Below, piece by piece: positions 7,785-16,693 of a stretch of DNA of 38,528 nucleotides. The stretch covers positions 1 through 38,528 of the forward strand of contig JAUSLA010000046.1 in assembly GCA_030646565.1 (NCBI GenBank), written 5' to 3'. The position numbers and the translations under genes were made by a program. Position 1 is the first letter of the stretch, and every line of letters starts with the position of its first letter. Under the pieces are notes generated by a model. That model was given only the letters and a program-made list of their open reading frames with translations, did not search any database and was not told the origin of the DNA. Source of the stretch: a bacterium. Lineage in GTDB: Bacteria; Patescibacteriota; Minisyncoccia; Minisyncoccales; RBG-13-42-11.

Positions 7785-9073
7785 TTTTCAATAACGCGTT
7801 TAATGTTTAACGTCCCCAATTTTTCGCCCTCAATAAAACCCTGCATAGCGGCCTCTGCCAAATATCCCTGCTCCAGCCAGTCAAAAAGCCACTGCTCTAC
7901 ATGACTGGGATCTTCTTGCAACAATCCAAAACCGGATTTCACAAGCCATCTTTTGTTAAATTCTTCTTGAGAGCCAATGGTCGGGGCAATAATTATCGGC
8001 AGACCCAAGGCGGAATAAAAAGAAAGCTCTGACGGTTTTGTCCATAAAATATCCGTTGTTCTTAAGGCCTGATTAAATTTCTGAAAGTATTTTTCAAAAT
8101 CTTTTTCAAAGAGGATTTCAATGTTTTCAGCATTCTTTAATCCTAACCCTTGGATATTCTTTTCAAAATACCTTCTTGTTTTCTCTTTAACTCCAACCGA
8201 AAAAATTATCTTAATTTCTCTTAGCTTTATCTTTCGTTTCAAACATTTCAGGATTTTAACTCCGATTTCTTTTTGGGCGCCGGCCCCGCCAACAGAAAAC
8301 ATTAATGTTAAGGGATGGTTTGACGATGAGGGCAGCTTGCCAAGATATTTTTTGATAAGGAGCTCGTAATAATAGTTATACCTTTGCTTGGGATCAAGAT
8401 TTAAAAGCCTGTGACCCAAATCTTCCTTCAGGATTTCCATATTTTTTCCGCCAATGTTTTCCATGGGCAGAGGATAACCGGTAAAAAATATATTTCGGGG
8501 TTTTATCCCGTAAAGCTGCAATCTCTCGGCAACTCTTTCGGTAGGAACAAAATATTTTATTCTGCTTAATTTTGGATTTAAAGATGCCCAAGCTCGGGCA
8601 ATGTCCGTATCGCAGACAATACAAAAAATATCTCCGGGATATTTAAAATGTTCTGCCATAAAAGCCGGGGTAAAAAAGGTGCTTACCAGAGGAGGACACC
8701 CTTCTTGTCCTGAACCACGTCGAAGGGTTTCAATCAAATCCTTTCCCCAGCCGTTCTCAATCATAGAAAAAATTTGCTTTAACTGAAAATTGGATTCAGA
8801 TAAATCTCTTTTTGGATAAAAGCTAAGTATCTTTTGAAACCGATCAAAGACGAAAAAAACAAACTCGCCGATTAAAGAAATTCTTTTAAAATTTGAAATA
8901 AATTCATAAAATATTCTGGTTGTTTCCCAAATTTTCCTGTCTTTTTCGGGAATGCCAAGATAATCATTGGCATTAATAATTTCTCCGTTAAAAGCTAAAT
9001 ATTTCAAAGGAAAAGCCGTCCTTTGATGTCCGTAGCCCATATTTACCGATATTATCCAAGCTTCTTTTGCCAT
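7772..9073 (-). CDS. MGDG synthase / MurG-like (GT28) glycosyltransferase
   Basis: AWIISVNMGYGHQRTAFPL, STFFTPAFMAEHF, FTGYPLP, FSVGGAGAQKEIG, WTKPSELSFYSALGLPIIIAPTIGSQE. Confidence 0.82.
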   Translation of the reverse strand: MAKEAWIISVNMGYGHQRTAFPLKYLAFNGEIINANDYLGIPEKDRKIWETTRIFYEFISNFKRISLIGEFVFFVFDRFQKILSFYPKRDLSESNFQLKQIFSMIENGWGKDLIETLRRGSGQEGCPPLVSTFFTPAFMAEHFKYPGDIFCIVCDTDIARAWASLNPKLSRIKYFVPTERVAERLQLYGIKPRNIFFTGYPLPMENIGGKNMEILKEDLGHRLLNLDPKQRYNYYYELLIKKYLGKLPSSSNHPLTLMFSVGGAGAQKEIGVKILKCLKRKIKLREIKIIFSVGVKEKTRRYFEKNIQGLGLKNAENIEILFEKDFEKYFQKFNQALRTTDILWTKPSELSFYSALGLPIIIAPTIGSQEEFNKRWLVKSGFGLLQEDPSHVEQWLFDWLEQGYLAEAAMQGFIEGEKLGTLNIKRVIEKCSG

Positions 9074-9075
9074 TT

Positions 9076-9182
9076 ACCGAGTTCCGCGAAGCGCGAAGAA
9101 CGTTCGTTCTTCTTCCACCCTTCGCTACGCTCGGGTGCGGGACGAAGGTGAAGACGAGGACGAAGTTCTCGTCGCCTTTCTA
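9076..9182. repeat. Compound palindromic element
   Basis: gttccgcgaagcgcgaagaacgttcgttcttcttccacccttcgctacgctcgggtg plus gacgaggacgaagttctcgtcgcc. Confidence 0.85.
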
Positions 9183-9195
9183 TTTTAGCAGAATT

Positions 9196-10788
9196 TTAGT
9201 ATTTCAGAAACTTTAGTTTTTGGCTTTTTTGGAGCCGCCAAAATATAAACCCAAGAATGAAATAAGAAATTAAAAGAAATCCCCAATGAACGTTTGCCAG
9301 ATGCAGAGCGGCGTAGGGAATTTTGGAGAAAAAATCAATTACTTTTACAATATAGGTTAAGGAAAACCAGACGGGCACAGAAAAAATAATCCCCAATGGC
9401 TGAAAAACCATTCCCGTAAAACCGAAAAGAAAAATCAAAATGGTGACTGGCGCCAAAAAAGGAACAATCAGAATGTTAGCAACAGGAGAAAGCAAAGAAA
9501 TGAAGCCAAAATTATAAATTAAAATCGGAATAGTAAAAATTTGAGCTGATAGGGTAGCCGCTAAGGTTGCCCTTAAAGGGAAAATTTTTGGATTGGGAAG
9601 ATATTTAAGGAAACTTGTGATAGTTGGCTGCCAATAAATAATTCCTAAAATTGCCAGAAAAGAAAGCTGAAAACCAATATCCAATCTCAATAAAAGAGGA
9701 TTTATCAGCAGCATTAAAAAAGCGGCGAAAATAACTGCCCGGGAAGCGGATGATAATCTGCCAAAATATTGCGCCGCGAGCACAATGCCGGCCATAATTC
9801 CCGCCCTTACTGCCGAAGCCGGAGCGCCTATCATTAAAATATATAAAGCGAGCAATAGCGCGGCAAGATAAAAGGCCTGCTGCCGCCACAAGCCCAAAGA
9901 AAGCAGAAAAACCAAAATTAGAGAGGCAATAATCGTAATGTTCATTCCGGAGACCGCCGCAATGTGCCTGGTGCCGGTAAGATTTAGCTTGTCTTTCCAT
10001 TCCTTGGAAATGTTATTTTCATCGCCAAAAACTAAGGCCTCCAATAGCCCTTCCTGGGGAGGCGAAATAAAAGCGCTTGCAACTTCTTGAAACTTCTTTT
10101 TAAAATTTAAAACATTCGCATATATTATTGATATCGGATATTGATAATTTCCTCTCTCTAACGGTTCAATTTTCGGCCAACTCATAACCGAATAAATTCC
10201 GTCTTTTTTAAGATAATTTCTATAGTCGAAGAACGTTCGTTCTTCTTCATCCTTCGCTACGCTCGGGTAATTGAAACTTTGGCTTCGACTGAGCTCAGCC
10301 GAATGTCCAAATATAGGCGGGGATTCCAATTTTCCTGTAATTCTTAATTTGTCTCCATATTGATATTCCGGATATAGAGAAGCTGTCACTAAAATCTTTC
10401 CATTGACGCTATCTGAACCTTCCTCATAGTTTTCAATATCTTCTGGTTGAATTATTAATCCCACGCTCTTTCCTCTGATATCCGGCTCGGCTATTACAAT
10501 CCCGACCAAGCTAATAATTTCTTCTTTATTGTTTAGCCAGCTTAATTCAGAATTAATGCTTTGGGCTTCGAATGTCTGATAACGCCAAATTCCGGCCAAA
10601 AAAAATAACAAACAGAATCCAGTAACTGTTATTCTTTTATATCTCCATAAAACAGAAATTAGCAAGACCCCAAAAATTAAAAAACCCAGCATTGCAAGCT
10701 GAGAAATACGCATAAGTGGACCGAGAAATACGCCTCCGACAAAAGATAAACAGAGGCATATTAATATTTTTGAATAAGACATAGTCAA
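9196..10788 (-). CDS. comEC: ComEC/Rec2 competence membrane protein
   Basis: FDYRNYLKKDGI, FGDENNISKEWKDKLNLTGTRHIAAVSGMNITII, ASAVRAGIMAGI. Confidence 0.92.
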   Translation of the reverse strand: MTMSYSKILICLCLSFVGGVFLGPLMRISQLAMLGFLIFGVLLISVLWRYKRITVTGFCLLFFLAGIWRYQTFEAQSINSELSWLNNKEEIISLVGIVIAEPDIRGKSVGLIIQPEDIENYEEGSDSVNGKILVTASLYPEYQYGDKLRITGKLESPPIFGHSAELSRSQSFNYPSVAKDEEERTFFDYRNYLKKDGIYSVMSWPKIEPLERGNYQYPISIIYANVLNFKKKFQEVASAFISPPQEGLLEALVFGDENNISKEWKDKLNLTGTRHIAAVSGMNITIIASLILVFLLSLGLWRQQAFYLAALLLALYILMIGAPASAVRAGIMAGIVLAAQYFGRLSSASRAVIFAAFLMLLINPLLLRLDIGFQLSFLAILGIIYWQPTITSFLKYLPNPKIFPLRATLAATLSAQIFTIPILIYNFGFISLLSPVANILIVPFLAPVTILIFLFGFTGMVFQPLGIIFSVPVWFSLTYIVKVIDFFSKIPYAALHLANVHWGFLLISYFILGFIFWRLQKSQKLKFLKY

Positions 10789-10893
10789 AGAGAACTTCGT
10801 TCACCCGAGCCACAGGCGACGAGTGGAAAAGAACACGAATGTGTTCTTTGACTCTTCTTCACTTTCGTCCGCCAGAGGCGGACTCAGTAACTA
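10780..10893. repeat. Compound palindromic element between comEC and next gene
   Basis: tagtcaaagagaacttcgttcacccgagcc...aagaacacgaatgtgttctttgactcttc...tccgccagaggcgga. Confidence 0.85.
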
Positions 10894-11169
10894 ACGTATG
10901 CCGGCGAGCAAGCTTATACCCCCTTTCAGGCCAATCAATGCGGCAAAACCGAGCAAAAGGAATGTTGGCAACGAATAATAGATGCTTAAAACAAGCAAAA
11001 GTCCGGCTATAATATCCATCCAGCTTCCGACATCGGCTATAAACATTATCGCCTTTATCAATAGATAAACGGCGAATAAAAATATTACCGCGTTGGGAAT
11101 TGGAACGTTATAAAATCCTCTCACTAAAAGCAAAGCCGAAATTAAATCGGCAATTCCTAAAATTAACAT
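10891..11169 (-). CDS. Small integral membrane protein (92 aa)
   Basis: Hydrophobic throughout; starts directly after the ftsZ stop. Confidence 0.65.
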   Translation of the reverse strand: MLILGIADLISALLLVRGFYNVPIPNAVIFLFAVYLLIKAIMFIADVGSWMDIIAGLLLVLSIYYSLPTFLLLGFAALIGLKGGISLLAGIR

Positions 11170-11171
11170 TT

Positions 11172-12101
11172 TTAAAATCCCGTAGCAATGACGGTTACCT
11201 TAATTTCTCCTTTTTTCAGTTTTTCGTCTTGCACCGCGCCAAAAATTATTTTTGCATCCGGATTGACTTCTTGATTAATAATTTTGGCCACCGTATCAAT
11301 TTCAGACAAGCTTATGTCTTTTCCGCCGGAAACATTAAATAAAACTCCTTTGGCCCCTTTTGGCGAAATATCCAGTAAGGGAGAATTAATTGCAGCCATT
11401 GCCGCTTTTTCCGCTCTGCCCTCGCCCCGGGCCCTTCCGACTCCAAAAAGAGCGGAGCCCGCGTTTACCATTATGGCTTTTACGTCGGCGAAATCAACAT
11501 TGATAATGCCCGGAAGCAAAATCAAATCAGAAATTCCCTGCACCGCCTGGCGTAAAATATCATCGCAAACCCAAAAAGCATTTATCAAAGATATGCTTGG
11601 GTCCAAGGTGGAAAGAAGTTTATTATTGGAAATAATAATTACGGTATCAACTTTTTCTTTTAATCTTTTAATTCCATTCTCGGCGATTCTTTCTCTAGCC
11701 AGCCCTTCAAAAGAAAACGGCTTTGTGACTACGGCCAAAGTCAAGGCGCCCGTTTCTTTAGCTACTTCAGCAATAATAGGGCTAGCTCCACTCCCTGTAC
11801 CTCCGCCCATGCCACACGTAATAAAAATTACATCTGAACCCTTCAAAGCGTCTGCTATATCTTGACGGTTTTCCAAAGCCGATTTCCTGCCAACTTCGGG
11901 ATCCATTCCGGCTCCCAACCCTTGGGTAATTTCAACGCCAATTCTCAATTTCACATCGGCCCTGGCTTTCGCAAGGTCTTGGGCATCCGTATTAATGGCA
12001 ATTAATTCTATGCCTTCAATGTTGCATCTTGCTATTCTTGAAACAGCGTTCAAACCGGACCCTCCCACCCCGACAACTTTTATTTTTGTTAAATTTGTCA
12101 T
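11172..12101 (-). CDS. ftsZ: Cell division protein FtsZ (lacks C-terminal linker/CTP)
   Basis: VVGVGGSGLNAVSRI, AINTDAQDL, ITCGMGGGTGSGASPIIAEVAKE, PGIINVDFADVKAIM. Confidence 0.96.
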   Translation of the reverse strand: MTNLTKIKVVGVGGSGLNAVSRIARCNIEGIELIAINTDAQDLAKARADVKLRIGVEITQGLGAGMDPEVGRKSALENRQDIADALKGSDVIFITCGMGGGTGSGASPIIAEVAKETGALTLAVVTKPFSFEGLARERIAENGIKRLKEKVDTVIIISNNKLLSTLDPSISLINAFWVCDDILRQAVQGISDLILLPGIINVDFADVKAIMVNAGSALFGVGRARGEGRAEKAAMAAINSPLLDISPKGAKGVLFNVSGGKDISLSEIDTVAKIINQEVNPDAKIIFGAVQDEKLKKGEIKVTVIATGF

Positions 12102-13327
12102 AAAGAAAAACTTCTGAATATCTTTTTAATTGCGTTCCCGAATTTTCCCTTAAACGCAGCTAAGGAATCTCCCCCGAAAGAAGATTCTTTTTCCGCACCG
12201 GCTCCCCTTAAAACTAAACCGCAAGCTGTACTAAAACTTAAATCATCTTCCAGGCCTGTAAAATTATACGGCTTTCCAATCCGACAATGCAACTTTAAAT
12301 CTTTTTGGGCAAACTCCACTATTTTGGGAAGCTTTGACCCTCCTCCTGTCAAAACTATGCCGGCGGGCAGCAGTTCGTATTTTTGAATTTTCTTTAACTC
12401 CTTTTTTACTTCCTCAAAAATCTCTTCAACCCTGGCTGTAATAATTTTTGTTAATGTTTTCTGGGAAAGAATTAAATCCTCTTCGCCTTCTGTCTCCGTT
12501 TCAATTCTTTCTTTTTTGTCCTTTCCTTTGAAAACGCAGCATCCCCGCTCAATTTTTATCCTTTCTGCCGTGTCAATATCAGTTTTCAAGCCTATGGCAA
12601 TGTCGTTTGTGATATTTGAAGAGCCGATTGGGAAAATAGCCAGATGGACTAAATCACCGTCCTCAAAAACAGAAAGTTCCGTAGTGCCAGCTCCAATATC
12701 CAATAGAGCTACTCCTATTTCTTGCTGACGCGGTGTCAAAACGGCTAAAGAACTGGCTAAGGGAGAGGGAACGATATCTAAAATCTGAAGGTCGGAGCTT
12801 AAAACCGTTTGGGTCAAATTATTTTTGTAAGGAGAAAAGCCTGCCAAAACCAAAACCTCCGTTTCTAATCTTACTCCCTGCATGCCAACTACTTCTTTTA
12901 TTCTACTCTGACCGTCAACCGCGAATTCTTTTGGAAAAATATCTAAAATTTCGTTATTAGAAGGCAAGGAAAATGTCTGGGCGGCCTGGATGACCCTTTC
13001 TACGTCTTCTTTTGAAACTTTCTTGTCTGCCCTAGAAACAGCCACGGTGCCGTGGGAATAAGTTGTGAAAATATGACTGCCTCCGATATTGACGTGAACA
13101 GAATCAATTTTCTGGCCGGTTTCCGCTCTAACCCTTAAAAGAAGCGACTGTAAAATTTTTGCCGTTTTTTCTATATCAATTATCACGCCCCTCCTCACGC
13201 CAAAAGACGGCTCTTTTCCCTGCCAGATTACTTCAAGATTTAATTCGCCGTTTCTTTTGGAGGCGACCAGCATTTTAATCGAGCTTGTCCCGATATCTAA
13301 ACCGGTAATAATAGTTGGCTTTGCCAT
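12098..13327 (-). CDS. ftsA: Cell division protein FtsA
   Basis: TGLDIGTSSIKMLVA, LLDIGAGTTELSVFEDG, GIVLTGGGSKLP; C-terminal amphipathic helix; overlaps ftsZ start. Confidence 0.95.
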   Translation of the reverse strand: MAKPTIITGLDIGTSSIKMLVASKRNGELNLEVIWQGKEPSFGVRRGVIIDIEKTAKILQSLLLRVRAETGQKIDSVHVNIGGSHIFTTYSHGTVAVSRADKKVSKEDVERVIQAAQTFSLPSNNEILDIFPKEFAVDGQSRIKEVVGMQGVRLETEVLVLAGFSPYKNNLTQTVLSSDLQILDIVPSPLASSLAVLTPRQQEIGVALLDIGAGTTELSVFEDGDLVHLAIFPIGSSNITNDIAIGLKTDIDTAERIKIERGCCVFKGKDKKERIETETEGEEDLILSQKTLTKIITARVEEIFEEVKKELKKIQKYELLPAGIVLTGGGSKLPKIVEFAQKDLKLHCRIGKPYNFTGLEDDLSFSTACGLVLRGAGAEKESSFGGDSLAAFKGKFGNAIKKIFRSFSL

Positions 13328-13331
13328 AAAT

Positions 13332-13946
13332 TTATACTTGCGATAAATAGCATTCTTCTTTCTTTTTCATTATTTTTTCTTCTTTTTCGCTCCTTTCGTG
13401 GTCATATCCAAAAAGGTGTAAAGTCCCGTGGATTAAAACCTTGGCTAATTCTTTATTATACGTTAAACCGAATTTTTTTGCATTTTTTCTAACCTCTCTC
13501 AAGCAAATTACTATTTCGCCCAATCCCTGACCCGAGCGAAGCGAAGGGTGAGCAACCTTAAACTTTTCCCACCCGCTTGGCGGGTACCCGACTTTTGATT
13601 CCGGAAAAGCCAAAACGTCTGTCGCCCGATTTTTATTTCTGTATTTTTTATTCAACTCCCTTATTCTTCCCTGTCCCACCAAAGCGATGGATAAACCAGC
13701 TTTTTCTTTTACCGAGTCCCGCACCGAGCCTCCAAGGGAAGCGAAGGTGGAAAAGAGGACGCAGTCCTCTTTGACGGGACGAGTCGAAGAGCATCCGCTC
13801 TTCTCCACCCTTCGCCTATCGGCTCGGGTAGCTGGAGACGAAAACTTAGTCCTCGTCGCCTTTTCTCCCTTCAATACAATGTTTGTAGTTTTTTCCAAAA
13901 ATTTTTCATCAACGATATTAGTAGTTAAATTATTAATTTCAATCAT
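13332..13946 (-). CDS. ybeY: Endoribonuclease YbeY carrying two element-derived insertions
   Basis: LNKKYRNKNRATDVLAFP and HGTLHLFGYDHE motifs. Confidence 0.9.
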   Translation of the reverse strand: MIEINNLTTNIVDEKFLEKTTNIVLKGEKATRTKFSSPATRADRRRVEKSGCSSTRPVKEDCVLFSTFASLGGSVRDSVKEKAGLSIALVGQGRIRELNKKYRNKNRATDVLAFPESKVGYPPSGWEKFKVAHPSLRSGQGLGEIVICLREVRKNAKKFGLTYNKELAKVLIHGTLHLFGYDHERSEKEEKIMKKKEECYLSQV

Positions 13947-13950
13947 TATT

Positions 13951-14673
13951 TTATTTTAAAAACTTAAAAGTGGAGAGGATTGTATCATATTGCGACACCG
14001 CTTTTTCCACTTCCTTGTCAGGGTAGACTCCCTTGCGTAATTCTTCCCCTCTTCCATTGTTTTTCTCAACATCAACGGTACGATATCTTAAAGACGTGAG
14101 CTCCTCCTTAAAATAGGGTTCTATTGGCAGTCTTGTCAATAACTTTATCCCAACATCATTTATGAAAAAATCCGTTTCGATGTAATAAGAACCACCGGGG
14201 ACATCATAACCTATAGTTTGAATTGCCTTTCTACCATCTATTTCCAAAAATTTCCATCCCGCCAAATATCCAGGAGGCAAAATGCCTTTTTCAATATTCT
14301 CCTTATGTTTCACAAAGTTCTCCTTTGTGCTAATTTCCACTCCTATTCCTTGGGAAACATACTCTTTTTCTGTCGGTAATTCATTGTAGTCAATAAGCAC
14401 CAGGCACAGGTTGCCGTCCCAACAAATATCATTTTTCATCCAATCTTTTGGGTGTCTAAATTCAAACTGATATTTATCATTTTTATAAATCTTCCAATCA
14501 GCCGTTTCTTCTTTTGGGGAAAAAATAACACCAAAAGTTTTAACTTCCTCTTCTGGTATCCACCTCTGCTGTAAAACTATAACCCCTCCGGCAACGAGAA
14601 TGACTATAATAATAATGAGAATGCCTACCGGAGTGGAAATTCCTTTGTTAAGGATTTTGTTTTGGTTGTTCAT
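13951..14673 (-). CDS. Membrane-anchored hypothetical protein (240 aa)
   Basis: N-terminal TM (GILIIIIVILVAGGVIVLQQ) and globular extracellular part FEFRHPKDWMKND. Confidence 0.65.
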   Translation of the reverse strand: MNNQNKILNKGISTPVGILIIIIVILVAGGVIVLQQRWIPEEEVKTFGVIFSPKEETADWKIYKNDKYQFEFRHPKDWMKNDICWDGNLCLVLIDYNELPTEKEYVSQGIGVEISTKENFVKHKENIEKGILPPGYLAGWKFLEIDGRKAIQTIGYDVPGGSYYIETDFFINDVGIKLLTRLPIEPYFKEELTSLRYRTVDVEKNNGRGEELRKGVYPDKEVEKAVSQYDTILSTFKFLK

Positions 14674-14701
14674 AAAGCGAAGATTTAAAAAGTTTGTTGA
14701 A

Positions 14702-15055
14702 TTATATTATTCGTATTTTTCCTTCTTGGAGAACAACTAATCTATTTTTAATTTTATTTAATTTTATTTCCTTAAGAAAAGGCGCAAGATGAATAATTAC
14801 GTTCTGGGGAGATTGATCTCTCAATCTTAATAAAATAACCCCACTATGGGGTAGGTGTGGTTGACGAATTAAATTGCCAAAATCCTTATCGTGAGTAAGA
14901 ATAATTCGTTTTTCTTTTTGGGCCAATTTAAGAATTGACGCATCTGAAGCTCCAGACAACTTTTCTTCATAAATACTTAAGACATCAAATTTTTCCTTTC
15001 TTAAAGCGTCAACCACTCTCGGGGCGATATTTTCATCCGCCAAAAACTTAAACAT
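14702..15055 (-). CDS. DUF5615 PIN-like protein (putative toxin)
   Basis: MFKFLADENIAPRVVDALRKEKFDVLSI...ILTHDKDFGNL. Confidence 0.85.
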   Translation of the reverse strand: MFKFLADENIAPRVVDALRKEKFDVLSIYEEKLSGASDASILKLAQKEKRIILTHDKDFGNLIRQPHLPHSGVILLRLRDQSPQNVIIHLAPFLKEIKLNKIKNRLVVLQEGKIRII

Positions 15056-15058
15056 ACA

Positions 15059-15277
15059 CTAAACAAATATAAGCTCTTCCCTCTTAATGGTTTTTGCCGC
15101 ATAATCCAAAGCGGCCAAAATATCTCTCTTCGTCAACTGCGGATATTCCCTTACAATCTCTTCGGGCGCCATCCCGGAAGCCAAAAGCTCCAAAATAAAC
15201 TCAACAGAAATTCTGGTTCCTTTAATTATGGGTTTACCGCCAAATATTTTTGTATTGTAAGTGATACGATTATCCAT
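15059..15277 (-). CDS. DUF433 protein (putative antitoxin)
   Basis: GGKPIIKGTRISVEFILELLASGMAPEEIVREYPQLTKRDILAALDYAA. Confidence 0.9.
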   Translation of the reverse strand: MDNRITYNTKIFGGKPIIKGTRISVEFILELLASGMAPEEIVREYPQLTKRDILAALDYAAKTIKREELIFV

Positions 15278-15505
15278 AATTTTATTTTAACAAATTTAGA
15301 AGGAAAATCAAATTATATGACTCCGTCTGCCTTATGGTTGTCGAAACGTCTTTATTCCAAAAACTGAAAAGTGGAAAGCGCCTAATGAATTATTCCTTCT
15401 GAAATTTTATTTAGAAATCTATGTAGGCGATGAAAACTATGTTTTCATCTTCACCTTCGTCCCGCACCAGAGCATAACAAAGGATGGAAAAAGAACGAAC
15501 GTTCT

Positions 15506-16063
15506 TCACGCAAAGCGGGACTCGGTTAATAATTCCTTTACGATTTTTGAAACCGAACCGCCATCAGCCCTGCCTTTTATTGTTGGCATCAATTCTGCCA
15601 TTACTTTACCTAAGCGCAGCGAAGGGTGAAGAAGAGATTCATCTCTTCGACTTCCCATATCTTTCATCTCTTTAGCGTTAACTTTATCAATGGCTGCCTG
15701 AACCAATTTTTTCAGCTCTTCCTCTTTGAGCTGCTCGGGCAGGTATTTTTGCAAAATTTCCAATTCTTTTTTTTCTTTTTTAACCGATTCCTGCCTGCCG
15801 CCCTTTTCAAACCCTTCAATCGCCTCTCTTCTTTTTTTGGCTTCGTAAGATATAACTTCTATTATTTCTTCGTCTTGCAACTGACTTTCTTTTTCCAATT
15901 CTTCTGCGGTTAACTCTGATTTATCTCTGCCCAGTTTAAATCTTTTCTCTTTTTCTTTATTTAAAACGGCAGCTAAAAGCTGCCTTAAAACCAGAGCTTC
16001 CAATTCTTTTCTTTCTTTTATGGTTGAATTTAGTTCTTGCTGTATTCTATTTTTTAACCCCAT
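15506..16063 (-). CDS. yqeY: GatB/YqeY domain protein with 15-aa insertion
   Basis: ELEALVLRQLLAAVLNKEKEKR; MKDMG[SRRDESLLHPSLRLG]KVMAELMPTIKGRADGG. Confidence 0.9.
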   Translation of the reverse strand: MGLKNRIQQELNSTIKERKELEALVLRQLLAAVLNKEKEKRFKLGRDKSELTAEELEKESQLQDEEIIEVISYEAKKRREAIEGFEKGGRQESVKKEKKELEILQKYLPEQLKEEELKKLVQAAIDKVNAKEMKDMGSRRDESLLHPSLRLGKVMAELMPTIKGRADGGSVSKIVKELLTESRFA

Positions 16064-16073
16064 AATGAAAATC

Positions 16074-16295
16074 TTAGGATTTTTTTTGGCCCATTTTATC
16101 TAATTTTTTATACTCCTCTTTAAGTTTTTCCCTTCTTAGAGCCGACCTCTTTTTCATTGCATGGCTCTTTGGCCGTTTATGATACCGATTTTTTCTTGCC
16201 CTGGCCAAAACCCTGCTTCTTTGGATGCGTTGAGTGAAGCGGCGGATTAAGCTTTGGGATGTTTCTCTCTCTTGTTTTTTTACTTCTAATGACAT
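16074..16295 (-). CDS. rpsU: 30S ribosomal protein S21
   Basis: MSLEVKKQERETSQSLIRRFTQRIQRSRVLARARKNRYHKRPKS. Confidence 0.8.
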   Translation of the reverse strand: MSLEVKKQERETSQSLIRRFTQRIQRSRVLARARKNRYHKRPKSHAMKKRSALRREKLKEEYKKLDKMGQKKS

Positions 16296-16307
16296 ATTTT
16301 TATTTTT

Positions 16308-16360
16308 TAGGCGATGAACTTCGTTCATCTTCACCCTTCGCTAACGCTCGGTTAGGCGAA
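16308..16360. repeat. Palindromic element, near-consensus copy
   Basis: TTAGGCGATGAACTTCGTTCATCTTCACCCTTCGCTAACGCTCGGTTAGGCG. Confidence 0.85.
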
Positions 16361-16690
16361 GGGCAGTTTTGCTCCGCCCATTAAGTGTAAATGCAAATGG
16401 TTTACGGTTTGACCCGCGCCTTTCCCGACGTTAAAGCTCAAGCGATAGCCCGTTTCAGCCACATTTTGCTTTTTGGCTATATTTCTGGCGACTAAGAATA
16501 ATTCTCCTATTAATTCTTTATCTTCCGACTCTAAATTATTTATAGAAGAGATATGTTTTTTCGGCACAATTAAAAGATGAACAGGAGCTTTGGGCTCAAC
16601 ATCTTTAAAAACAACGACTTTATCGTCTTCGTATATTATTTCAGAGGGCACTTCCTTATTAATAATCTTGCAAAAAATACAATCTGCCAC
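16352..16690 (-). CDS. HIT family (histidine triad) protein
   Basis: CIFCKIINKEVPSEIIYEDD, VNHLHLHLMGG. Confidence 0.95.
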   Translation of the reverse strand: MADCIFCKIINKEVPSEIIYEDDKVVVFKDVEPKAPVHLLIVPKKHISSINNLESEDKELIGELFLVARNIAKKQNVAETGYRLSFNVGKGAGQTVNHLHLHLMGGAKLPFA

Positions 16691-16693
16691 AAT

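Noticed and set aside
11284-11865. 193-aa forward ORF
   Set aside because: Antisense to ftsZ; the ftsZ reading is unambiguous.
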